Shown here piece after piece: positions 1-7,083 of a DNA stretch of 14,504 nt; the stretch's first letter is position 1, and every line of letters begins with the position of its first letter. Source of the DNA: an uncultured Clostridia bacterium (GTDB taxonomy: Bacteria; Bacillota; Clostridia; Christensenellales; Borkfalkiaceae); the NCBI GenBank assembly GCA_947174975.1, contig CAMWLA010000022.1:1-14504 (forward strand), in the 5' to 3' direction. Made by a program: the position numbers and the translations under genes. The notes under the pieces were generated by a model. It did not search any database and had not been told where the DNA came from. It saw only the letters and a list, made by a program, of their open reading frames with translations.

Positions 1-1
1 T

Positions 2-244
2 TATATATCTGAAAGGGTTATAAAAGAAGCAGAGTACATAATCGAAACCGAGTCGACCGTCCGCGCTGCGGCGGAGCATTTCAATATTTCAAAATCAACC
101 GTACATAAAGACGTTACGGAAAGGCTTATGGAAATTGACAAACAGCTTTTTAAGGACGTGCGCAAGGTCTTGAATAAAAACTTGTCCGAAAGGCACATCC
201 GAGGCGGTATGGCAACGAAAAACAAGTATAAAACTTTTACTTAA
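2..244 (+). CDS. spoIIID: Stage III sporulation transcriptional regulator SpoIIID (5' end outside window)
   Basis: Reading from base 2 gives 80 residues then TAA; the first few codons lie left of the window, so this is a near-complete gene cut by the edge, not a broken one. The product resembles SpoIIID, a small DNA-binding protein that in spore formers acts in the mother cell and adjusts sigma-E and sigma-K dependent genes. The helix-turn-helix is visible at about residues 19-41 of the visible part (TVRAAAEHFNISKSTVHKD), and the basic C-terminal segment with RHIRGGMATKNKYK is characteristic of the family (the B. subtilis protein has a near-identical RHLRGGEATKLKYK). It lacks the longer C-terminal tail of the B. 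subtilis protein, as I recall clostridial homologs do. No convincing terminator follows; the promoter of the next gene starts 17 nt after the stop. An ORF on the opposite strand here is only a shadow. Confidence 0.93.
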   Translation, partial: YISERVIKEAEYIIETESTVRAAAEHFNISKSTVHKDVTERLMEIDKQLFKDVRKVLNKNLSERHIRGGMATKNKYKTFT

Positions 245-261
245 AATTAATAGCAATAAAT

Positions 262-290
262 TTGAAAATTTGCCTATTTTGTGATATAAT
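262..290 (+). promoter_or_regulatory. Sigma-A-type promoter with extended -10 for the activase/dehydratase pair
   Basis: A -35 box TTGAAA at 262-267 and a perfect -10 box TATAAT at 285-290 are separated by 17 bp, and TG at 282-283 gives an extended -10. Transcription would start near 297, leaving a leader of about 25 nt before the ATG at 322. The leader has no good Shine-Dalgarno, only a short CGGA, so translation initiation may be weak or rely on the A/U-rich leader. Confidence 0.8.
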
Positions 291-321
291 ACTCGAAAAT
301 AAAAACATTGTCGGATAAATA

Positions 322-3225
322 ATGGCTAAACTTCTTGGTATAGACGTCGGCTCTACAACCGTCAAGGTTGCGGCAATCGACGGCGAAAAAATTTTATATA
401 AGTCCTACGTCCGTCACTATGCGCGCATTAAAGAAACCGTTATTTCGGAGCTTAACGCTGTGCGTAAAAAGTTCGGCGGGAATTACGCCGTAAGCATAAC
501 GGGCAGTGCGGGTTTGGGACTTTCCGAGAGAAGCGGGCTGAATTTCGTTCAAGAGGTTCAGTCTGCCTTTATTGCTATCCGCAAGTTTTATCCCGACGCG
601 GATGCCGCTGTCGAACTCGGCGGCGAGGACGCGAAAATTATATTCATTACGGGCGGAACGGAACAGCGCATGAACGGAAGCTGTGCGGGCGGTACGGGCG
701 CGTTTATCGACCAGATGGCGACCCTTCTCAACATTTCCGTAACCGAAATGGACGAATACGCTTTAAAAGCCGAAAAAATTTATCCTATAGCTTCACGCTG
801 CGGCGTGTTCGCAAAATCCGACATTCAGCCGCTGATTAATCAAGGCGCGCGCAAGGAAGATATCGCCGCGTCGATTTTTCAAGCGGTGGTCGACCAAACC
901 GTTTCGGGCCTTGCGCAAGGAAGACGCATCAAGGGCAAGGTTTTGTTTTTGGGCGGACCTTTATACTTTTTAAAGGGACTTAGAAAGGCGTTCAAGGATA
1001 CCTTAAAGCTCTCTGACGAAAATGCGGTATTCCCCGAGGACGCGCCTTGCTTTATGTCGATAGGCGCGGCGTTAGGTTCGGTAGGTCAGAAAGAGCGCAG
1101 TCTTGACGAAATAATTTCAATGCTTGAAAACGTGAACCCGGGCGACAGCATAACGACAAGCGACCCGCTGTTTTCAAGTAAAGAAGAATACAACGAATTC
1201 GTTAAGCGCCACCGCGCCACAGATTTGCAGTTTGCCGATATACAAAGCTATTCGGGCGACTGCTATCTGGGAATTGACTCTGGTTCAACTACGACGAAGC
1301 TCATTTTAATTACGCCCGACTGCAAAATACTCTATTCGCACTATCAGTCTAATAACGGTCAGCCGTTGGACGTAATAATCAAAAAACTCAAAGAAATTTA
1401 TTCGCTTGGCGGGGGCAGAATTAAAATCCGTTCAAGCGCGGTAACGGGTTACGGCGAAGATTTGATAAAGAGTGCGATTAAGGCTGATTTCGGTATCGTT
1501 GAAACCGTAGCGCACTTCAAAGCGGCACTGCATTTTAATCCCAAGGTTGACTTTATAATAGACATCGGCGGACAAGACATTAAGTGCTTCAAAATTAAAA
1601 ACGGCGCGATAGATTCCATAATGCTGAACGAAGCTTGCTCGTCGGGCTGCGGCTCGTTTATACAGACCTTTGCCAAGGCAATGGGAATGGAAATAGACAA
1701 ATTCTCACAGCAAGGACTTTTCGCAAAGCACCCCGTCGAACTCGGTTCGCGCTGTACCGTATTTATGAACAGTGCGGTAAAGCAAGCGCAGAAAGAGGGC
1801 GCGGGCGTAGACGATATCTCCGCGGGCTTGACCTCAGCAATAGTTAAAAACGCAATTTATAAAGTAATAAGGGCAAAAAGTTCGGACGAGTTAGGCGAAA
1901 ACATAGTCGTTCAAGGCGGCACTTTCTTAAACGACGCAGTCTTACGGGCATTTGAAAACGAAACGCACAAAAAGGTAGTCCGCCCCGGCATTGCGGGACT
2001 TATGGGCGCGTTCGGCGCGGCGCTGTACGCAAAGGAAAAGTGCGAGGGTGCAAGCACTGTTTTAGACGCTAAAGCTCTTGAAAAATTTACATATTCCTCA
2101 AAGTCGTCAAACTGTCACGGCTGTACTTCGAACTGCAACATAAATATCGTCACATTCGACGACGGCAGAAAATTCATTTCCGGCAACAAGTGTGAACGCG
2201 GAGCGGGAATGAAGCCCGCAAATGCACAGCTTGACATATATTCATACAAGCAAGAACGGCTTTTGCAGTCGGTAAAAGGAACTAACGGAAAATACAAAGT
2301 CGGTCTGCCCTTACAGCTTGGTATGTACGAGCAGTTGCCTCTATGGGCGGGCTTTTTCGAAAGCTTGGGCTTCGAGGTCGTGCTCAGCGAAAAATCTTCG
2401 CGTAATTTATATTTTAAGGGTCAGCATACCGTCGCTTCGGACACGGCTTGCTATCCCGCAAAGCTTATTCACGGACACGTTGAAAGTCTTTTGGATAAAG
2501 GCGTCGATTTCATTTTTATGCCTTGCGAAAGCTATAATATCGACGAACACTGTTCAGTAAATCATTATAACTGCCCGGTCGTCGCGTATTATCCCGAGCT
2601 GTTAAAGGCGAATAACGAGCGTTTAACCGACGATAACTTCATAATGCCTTATATCGATTTGAATATGAAAAAGAACGCCGCCTTAAAGCTTTACGCGAAG
2701 TTGAAGAAATACGGCGTAAAGAAGCGTGCAGTGAAAGCCGCTTTGGACGAGGGCTTCAAAAGGCTTGAAAGCTACCGTTGCGACGTCAAGGCGAAGGCGG
2801 ACGAAATATTAAAGCAAGCCGAGGATGCGGGCAAGCAAGTAATAATTCTTGCGGGCAGACCCTATCACCTTGACAACGAAATAAATCACGGCGTAAACAA
2901 GCTTTTGACTTCGCTTAACTTGGCGGTTCTCTCGGAGGACAGTATATTCGAAAAGGGCGACGAAGTTAAGGTAAACGTATTAAACCAGTGGACTTACCAC
3001 GCGCGGCTTTACCGTGCGGCAGACTTTGCTTCAAAGCATAAAAACGTAAACCTTGTCCAGCTTGTGTCGTTCGGATGCGGACTTGACGCAATAACGGCGG
3101 ACGAAGTGCGCGCAATTTTGGAAAGAAACGGAAAGCTGTACACACAGATAAAAATAGACGAAATAAACAATTTGGGCGTCGTCAAAATTCGCCTTAGAAG
3201 CATGCTCGCTGCTATTGAAAAGTAA
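322..3225 (+). CDS. Tandem-domain 2-hydroxyacyl-CoA dehydratase activase-like ATPase with DUF2229 domain
   Basis: This 967-aa cytoplasmic protein has two BadF/BadG/BcrA/HgdC-type ATPase domains followed by a CoA-activase (DUF2229) domain. Domain 1 (about 4-260) shows the nucleotide-binding GIDVGSTTVK, ELGGEDAK, and the cluster cysteines C121 (NGSCAGGTGAF) and C160 (SRCGVFAKSD). Domain 2 (about 315-575) repeats this with GIDSGSTTTK, DIGGQDIK, C439 (NEACSSGCGSF) and C478 (SRCTVF). Between about 598 and 624 lies a Cys cluster (C598, C601, C605, C624), then the DUF2229 part (about 659-960) with GMYEQLPLW and C710 (TACYPAKLIHGH). In characterised relatives a homodimeric activase with one [4Fe-4S] cluster uses ATP to push an electron onto a dehydratase. 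Many Clostridia carry this as one ~1400-aa protein that also includes the HgdB-like part; here that part is the next gene. Substrate unknown; no hgdA-like partner is in the window. Confidence 0.88.
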   Translation: MAKLLGIDVGSTTVKVAAIDGEKILYKSYVRHYARIKETVISELNAVRKKFGGNYAVSITGSAGLGLSERSGLNFVQEVQSAFIAIRKFYPDADAAVELGGEDAKIIFITGGTEQRMNGSCAGGTGAFIDQMATLLNISVTEMDEYALKAEKIYPIASRCGVFAKSDIQPLINQGARKEDIAASIFQAVVDQTVSGLAQGRRIKGKVLFLGGPLYFLKGLRKAFKDTLKLSDENAVFPEDAPCFMSIGAALGSVGQKERSLDEIISMLENVNPGDSITTSDPLFSSKEEYNEFVKRHRATDLQFADIQSYSGDCYLGIDSGSTTTKLILITPDCKILYSHYQSNNGQPLDVIIKKLKEIYSLGGGRIKIRSSAVTGYGEDLIKSAIKADFGIVETVAHFKAALHFNPKVDFIIDIGGQDIKCFKIKNGAIDSIMLNEACSSGCGSFIQTFAKAMGMEIDKFSQQGLFAKHPVELGSRCTVFMNSAVKQAQKEGAGVDDISAGLTSAIVKNAIYKVIRAKSSDELGENIVVQGGTFLNDAVLRAFENETHKKVVRPGIAGLMGAFGAALYAKEKCEGASTVLDAKALEKFTYSSKSSNCHGCTSNCNINIVTFDDGRKFISGNKCERGAGMKPANAQLDIYSYKQERLLQSVKGTNGKYKVGLPLQLGMYEQLPLWAGFFESLGFEVVLSEKSSRNLYFKGQHTVASDTACYPAKLIHGHVESLLDKGVDFIFMPCESYNIDEHCSVNHYNCPVVAYYPELLKANNERLTDDNFIMPYIDLNMKKNAALKLYAKLKKYGVKKRAVKAALDEGFKRLESYRCDVKAKADEILKQAEDAGKQVIILAGRPYHLDNEINHGVNKLLTSLNLAVLSEDSIFEKGDEVKVNVLNQWTYHARLYRAADFASKHKNVNLVQLVSFGCGLDAITADEVRAILERNGKLYTQIKIDEINNLGVVKIRLRSMLAAIEK

Positions 3226-3229
3226 ACTT

Positions 3230-4483
3230 ATGAAAAAGATAACCGATTACACAACCGACTATCCCCGTTGGGACAAGTCCAAGAAATCAACGCATAAAAT
3301 TCTTATCCCCGATATGCTCAGCTGGCATATGCTTATCGTCAAGGAAGTGGTAAAGCTTGAAGGGTATGACGTAGAGGTGCTTAAAAACGACAGCCGTGCG
3401 GTGATTGACGAGGGTTTAAAGCACGTTCATAACGATACGTGCTTTCCTTGCCTATGCGTTGTGGGACAGTATATCGACGCGCTTAAAAGCGGGAAATACG
3501 ATTTGGATCATACCGCGCTTTTAATCACGCAGACGGGCGGCGGTTGCCGCGCTTCGAACTATATGCCCCTCGTTAAAAAAGCAATATACGCGGAATTTCC
3601 TCAAGTTCCCGTAGTTTCGGTAAACTTTTCCGGGCTTGAAAAGGACTCGTCATTCGATATGACTTTTAAGCTTCTTTTAAAGCTTTTGTATTCTGCTTTT
3701 TACAGCGACAGTATAATGTGGTGCTACAACCAGACTAAGCCGTATGAGATAGAAGCGGGGGCTGCGGACAAGGTCCGCGACGATTGCGTAGCTTACGTAG
3801 TAAAGCAGTTTGCCGATGGCAAGTATAAGAAAGTTAAGAAAATAAACGAGAAGGTTATAAAATGTTTCGCTTCCGTAAAGCGCAGAGAGATAAAGAAAGT
3901 AAAGGTCGGTATCGTCGGGGAAATTTACGTCAAGTATGCAAAGCTCGGCAATAACCATCTCGAAGAGTTTTTACTTTCGGAAAATTGCGAACCGGTCGTT
4001 CCCGCGCTTATGGATTTCGTGTTGTACTGCATAATCAACGTTGTCAACGACAGAAAGTTTTACGGACACAGCGCGTTTAAAGCGTTTGCGTACAAGCTTG
4101 TTTACAACCGGTTGCATAAAATTCAGCTTGAAATTATAGATCAGTTTGTAAAGGACGGCAACTTTGCGCCCGTTCACGATTTCGAACATCTTAGAAAGTG
4201 TGCGGACAAGGTGTTAAACCAAGGCGTGAAGATGGGCGAAGGCTGGCTTATTCCCGCGGAAATGGCGGCGCTTGCCGAAACCGGCGTTCAGAACATAGTC
4301 TGCGCACAGCCGTTCGGATGTCTTCCGAACCACATAGCCGGCAAGGGCGCGATACGTACGCTGAAGAATATGTACAAGGACGAAAATATCGTCGCAGTCG
4401 ATTACGACCCGTCGGCAACCAAAGTAAATCAAGAAAACAGGATAAAGCTTATGCTTGCCACCGCAAGGGAAAATTTGAAATAA
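3230..4483 (+). CDS. 2-hydroxyacyl-CoA dehydratase D-component (HgdB)-like protein
   Basis: I take the ATG at 3230, 4 nt after the previous stop, giving 417 aa; a TTG at 3215 would add five residues and overlap the upstream gene, and neither start has a clear Shine-Dalgarno. The protein matches the C-terminal part of the large Clostridia activase/dehydratase fusions: HKILIPDM near residue 22, then HNDTCFPCLCVVGQ (C71, C74, C76), TQTGGGCRASNY (C106), and near the C-terminus CAQPFGCLPNH (C358, C364) followed by VDYDPSATKVNQENR. The conserved cysteines are candidate ligands for an iron-sulfur cluster, as in HgdB-type subunits, which accept an electron from the activase. It is co-transcribed with that activase-like gene, so the two probably act as one complex. 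No substrate can be assigned. I see no convincing terminator after the stop. Confidence 0.85.
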   Translation: MKKITDYTTDYPRWDKSKKSTHKILIPDMLSWHMLIVKEVVKLEGYDVEVLKNDSRAVIDEGLKHVHNDTCFPCLCVVGQYIDALKSGKYDLDHTALLITQTGGGCRASNYMPLVKKAIYAEFPQVPVVSVNFSGLEKDSSFDMTFKLLLKLLYSAFYSDSIMWCYNQTKPYEIEAGAADKVRDDCVAYVVKQFADGKYKKVKKINEKVIKCFASVKRREIKKVKVGIVGEIYVKYAKLGNNHLEEFLLSENCEPVVPALMDFVLYCIINVVNDRKFYGHSAFKAFAYKLVYNRLHKIQLEIIDQFVKDGNFAPVHDFEHLRKCADKVLNQGVKMGEGWLIPAEMAALAETGVQNIVCAQPFGCLPNHIAGKGAIRTLKNMYKDENIVAVDYDPSATKVNQENRIKLMLATARENLK

Positions 4484-4576
4484 TCAGAATTTAAATTAAA
4501 GTGTAGAACCCCCTCGTCAGTTGTTTTGTGTATAAACGTAAAAAGTTTTTTGCGTAAAATATCTTTTTTCAAACGC

Positions 4577-4607
4577 TTGACTTTTTATAGGGGGGGGGGT
4601 GTACACT
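4577..4607 (+). promoter_or_regulatory. Possible promoter with a G10 tract in its spacer, upstream of the repeat lipoprotein
   Basis: A -35-like TTGACT (4577-4582, 5 of 6 to consensus) and a -10-like TACACT (4602-4607, 4 of 6) are 19 bp apart, two more than optimal, and ten of those spacer bases are the G run. An alternative -10, TATTAT at 4608-4613, lies too far from this -35. The transcript would start near 4614 and carry a leader of about 100 nt. The -10 is weak, so this is a candidate only. Confidence 0.4.
4590..4599 (+). repeat. G10 mononucleotide tract
   Basis: Ten consecutive G residues sit in an otherwise A/T-rich intergenic region. They fall between the possible -35 and -10 elements of the downstream lipoprotein gene. 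Runs of this kind mutate by slipped-strand mispairing, so length may differ between cells or assemblies; a sequencing miscount of one or two bases is also possible. Confidence 0.95.
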
Positions 4608-4613
4608 TATTAT

Positions 4614-4665
4614 GTGTAAGTATAAATTTGCTGCTTACACAAAAATTATGTGGATAGCTGTAAGC
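4614..4665 (+). other. Competing inverted repeats in the lipoprotein leader
   Basis: GTGTAAG (4614-4620) is perfectly complementary to CTTACAC (4634-4640), and the overlapping GCTTACA (4633-4639) is perfectly complementary to TGTAAGC (4659-4665). Only one of the two stems can form at a time. A further GCTTA (4686-4690) could pair with TAAGC (4661-4665). The arrangement could be an RNA switch or overlapping operator half-sites; neither is shown by sequence alone. Confidence 0.4.
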
Positions 4666-4704
4666 GAAGATATCGCAAAAAGTTAGCTTATCTTATGGCT
4701 GAAC

Positions 4705-4709
4705 GGAGG
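4705..4709 (+). promoter_or_regulatory. Strong Shine-Dalgarno (GGAGG) for the repeat lipoprotein
   Basis: GGAGG ends 4 nt before the ATG at 4714. It is the strongest ribosome-binding site in the window and fixes the start, which is also supported by the signal peptide that follows immediately. Confidence 0.85.
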
Positions 4710-4713
4710 TCAA

Positions 4714-6936
4714 ATGAAAAAAAGATTTTTACTTCTCATTCCCGCATTTATTTTAAGTGCGGCTATGTGCGTGGGTATCAGCGCTTGCGGTGAAGACGAC
4801 GCAACAACACCCGGTACGGAACAAGGGAACCAAGGAGAGCAAGGTAATCAAGGCGAACAAGGCAACCAAGGCGAAAAGGTAACCGAAGTTACAAAGGCGG
4901 AATGGAATGCCGCAATTTCGGCAAGCGCGTTTACTAACGTCGCGATTTCAACTTCGAATAACGGTTACGTAAACAACGTCAAATACGACGGCAATTTGGT
5001 CGAAATGGAAACCAAAAGCACAATGTATAATTTCTTCGGTTATTACAGCATAGAGGACGGTAAGTATTTCGAGTACGAGTATAACAGCTCAGATAAAATA
5101 TACGTAAAAACGCAGATTTCGAAAGCTGATTACGACGAAAACAGCGCCGAATCTCTTGCCGACATGCTTGCCGAAATGCTCGTTTACGATAACTTTACTT
5201 ATAAGAACGGCAGCTACGGTTTTTCCGAAAAGAGTTTGAGTATGGAAATAACCGTTAAGTTCGAAAATAAAAAGCTTATCGACGTCAGCTATTCTATGAA
5301 AGGCGAATACCCCGTATCGGCTTCGATGACGTTTACCGACTACGGTAAGGTAAGCTTGAAACTTCCTTCCGAGGACTCGGTGGTCGAAGGCGGCGGTTCG
5401 TCAACCGTTGAGGGAATAAGCGAAAAGGAATGGTATGCAGCACTTTCCGCATACAACTTTGAAAACGCCGCAATTATGACTAACGGCTCGGACTATTTTG
5501 CTCAGACAATTATCTGCGGCGATATTATCAGCATAAAGGCTCACGAAGATGATAACGAAATAGATCAGTATTTTGAAAGGCGCGGCGATGAGTACTTTAA
5601 GTACGACTTTAATTTCGAAAACGGTAAATTTGTAAAATCCGAAATTTCGCAAAGCGAATTTGATGAAAGAGGCCCCGCGGCTTTCGCGCAAGATTTTTCC
5701 GAAATGCTCGTTTACAGTGAATTTACTTATGAGGGCGGAGTTTACGTTTGCGACGAAGGCGGTGTGGAAATGACCGTAGCATTCGAAGAGGGCAGACTTG
5801 TATTTATAGAAATCGGCGCAGATGACGAACGCACGATGATTAACATCGCGTACGATATTTTAGATAAAATCGAGCTTCCTTCCGACGATATGATAGACGA
5901 CGGAAACGGCGGTTCGTCCGGCGTGGCAATGACGGAAGAAGAGTGGAACGCTATATTTAACGCAGAGGCATTCGTTAACGTCACCGTGACTAACAACAAC
6001 TTCAACGGCGTGATAGAGCAGCGTTATATTGCCGACGATTGGAGCTTGTATACTTATCAAGATAGTGAAAGCTATACGGATAATTACTACCATAAAGACG
6101 GCGGTAAATACTACGTTTATAACAGTCTTATCGATATCGGCAGAGTATCAAAATCGGAAATTACGGCAGAAGAATTTAACGCATTCGGCGCAGTAGGACT
6201 TGTTGCTTTCTTTAAAGAAATTTTGCCCGACTACAGTCAGTTCAGATATGAAAACGACTTTTATTTAGCCGAACTCGGAGATTTAATCGCAAGTATAACT
6301 TTTGACGACGACGGCAGAGTAGCTGGTATAGAAATAATTACCGGTATAGGCACCGACTCAGAGCCGGACGTTAAAGCATATTATTTCAGTTTATACGGTG
6401 AAACCGAAGTTATTTTCGATGAAGAGCTTGTCGTAACTCCCGTAACGGAGGAGCGTTGGAATGAAGTTTTCGCTCCCGCGCAGTTTGAGAATTTTACTTG
6501 TTACAGATATGAGGGTCCATACACATTTGAATATTATTTTACCGAAAATATTTACAGAATGTACGTGTGGACGGATAATCCCGACGAACGTTCCGACGTA
6601 ATTTATTCAAAAGAGGGAGAAAACTATTATCAATACGTTACCCTTTATGACAACCCCCAAAGCGTCCGCTATGCAAGCAGCAAGGATGAATTCGACTACT
6701 TTAAATCAACTGTCACGGACGTGATTGAGGGTCTTAGAAGCTTTGAAAATTTCTGGCAATCGTATGACGGAAACGACTTTTATTCGGTGGACGGTGAGTT
6801 GCGTAAAACCGTTTACTTGCAAGACGGTGTTTTATCAAGAATAATCGAAATCGACGGAGAACAGAACTTTGTTGAATGGCATTTCTTTTTTGAAACTCCC
6901 GATTTAGAGTTGCCCGACGATTTTATCGAGGGTTAA
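4714..6936 (+). CDS. Four-repeat acidic lipoprotein of unknown function
   Basis: The 740-aa product starts with a lipoprotein signal peptide: KKR, a hydrophobic stretch, and the lipobox-like ISAC with lipidation expected at C25, so it should be anchored outside the cytoplasmic membrane. A linker with six Gly-X-Y triplets (residues 38-55, GNQ/GEQ units) follows. The rest is four diverged copies of one domain, each opening with a [VIM][TS]-x(3)-W-[NY] signature; the Trp residues are at 64, 240, 411 and 582, giving a period of 171-176. Each copy continues with a KYxxY-type tyrosine motif, an EF/DY helix region and a strand ending in a [VI]-x-I/V pattern. Gly/Ser-rich linkers separate copies 1-2 and 2-3. 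The protein is acidic and rich in Tyr. The repeat could adopt an LppX/LolA-like half-barrel, but that is a guess; I recognise no named family. It appears to be a single-gene unit with its own leader and terminator. Confidence 0.85.
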   Translation: MKKRFLLLIPAFILSAAMCVGISACGEDDATTPGTEQGNQGEQGNQGEQGNQGEKVTEVTKAEWNAAISASAFTNVAISTSNNGYVNNVKYDGNLVEMETKSTMYNFFGYYSIEDGKYFEYEYNSSDKIYVKTQISKADYDENSAESLADMLAEMLVYDNFTYKNGSYGFSEKSLSMEITVKFENKKLIDVSYSMKGEYPVSASMTFTDYGKVSLKLPSEDSVVEGGGSSTVEGISEKEWYAALSAYNFENAAIMTNGSDYFAQTIICGDIISIKAHEDDNEIDQYFERRGDEYFKYDFNFENGKFVKSEISQSEFDERGPAAFAQDFSEMLVYSEFTYEGGVYVCDEGGVEMTVAFEEGRLVFIEIGADDERTMINIAYDILDKIELPSDDMIDDGNGGSSGVAMTEEEWNAIFNAEAFVNVTVTNNNFNGVIEQRYIADDWSLYTYQDSESYTDNYYHKDGGKYYVYNSLIDIGRVSKSEITAEEFNAFGAVGLVAFFKEILPDYSQFRYENDFYLAELGDLIASITFDDDGRVAGIEIITGIGTDSEPDVKAYYFSLYGETEVIFDEELVVTPVTEERWNEVFAPAQFENFTCYRYEGPYTFEYYFTENIYRMYVWTDNPDERSDVIYSKEGENYYQYVTLYDNPQSVRYASSKDEFDYFKSTVTDVIEGLRSFENFWQSYDGNDFYSVDGELRKTVYLQDGVLSRIIEIDGEQNFVEWHFFFETPDLELPDDFIEG
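4825..4878 (+). repeat. Tandem 18-nt repeat encoding Gly-X-Y linker
   Basis: Three near-copies of an 18-nt unit encode alternating GNQ and GEQ triplets (last one GEK) just after the lipidation cysteine. The copies differ at synonymous sites, so the repeat is not a fresh expansion. It has no prolines, so it is more likely a flexible spacer than a collagen helix. Confidence 0.85.
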
Positions 6937-6948
6937 AAACAATAAAGC

Positions 6949-6981
6949 CCGCATTGCAAAATTGCAATGCGGATTTTATTT
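6949..6981 (+). terminator. Intrinsic terminator of the repeat lipoprotein gene
   Basis: CCGCATTGCAA (6949-6959) and TTGCAATGCGG (6962-6972) form a perfect stem around a very short loop (10 bp with a 4-nt loop in practice), followed by ATTTTATTT. It begins 12 nt after the lipoprotein stop codon. Confidence 0.92.
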
Positions 6982-7015
6982 GGCGTGAAATAACGCTTTA
7001 AAAGCCTTAAAACAG

Positions 7016-7044
7016 TTGTAAAAACGCAAAAATTATGTTATACT
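7016..7044 (+). promoter_or_regulatory. Extended -10 promoter of the Hsp33 operon
   Basis: TTGTAA (7016-7021) and TATACT (7039-7044) are separated by 17 bp, and TG at 7036-7037 gives an extended -10. The start point would be near 7051, with AAAGG at 7069-7073 as a ribosome-binding site 10 nt before the ATG at 7084. It lies directly behind the preceding terminator, so the five genes that follow form an independent transcript. Confidence 0.75.
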
Positions 7045-7083
7045 TGCCTTGAACTATACCAAAAAAGCAAAGGTTAATAAAAA

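Noticed and set aside
1..225. 74-codon open frame antisense to spoIIID
   Set aside because: The plus-strand frame is a clear SpoIIID; the reverse frame has low-complexity Ser-rich content typical of a shadow.
3201..3240. Frameshift or programmed slippage joining the activase and HgdB-like genes
   Set aside because: No slippery heptamer or pseudoknot is evident, an ATG follows 4 nt after the stop, and the boundary lies between intact domains.
4536..4569. ACGTAAAAA / TTTTTGCGT imperfect hairpin followed by a T6 run, as a terminator after the HgdB-like gene
   Set aside because: The stem is mostly A-U with one wobble, the loop would be almost absent, and the T run starts 8 nt after the stem, so it does not meet the form of an intrinsic terminator.
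4509..4599. CCCCCT at 4509-4514 pairing with the G tract to form a long-range hairpin
   Set aside because: Possible only in a read-through transcript from the upstream genes; five C-G pairs over an ~80-nt loop are not convincing alone.
4484..4713. Chromosomal origin of replication in the largest intergenic gap
   Set aside because: Only one perfect and one near-perfect DnaA box are present, there is no clear AT-rich unwinding region beside them, and no strand switch of genes occurs here.
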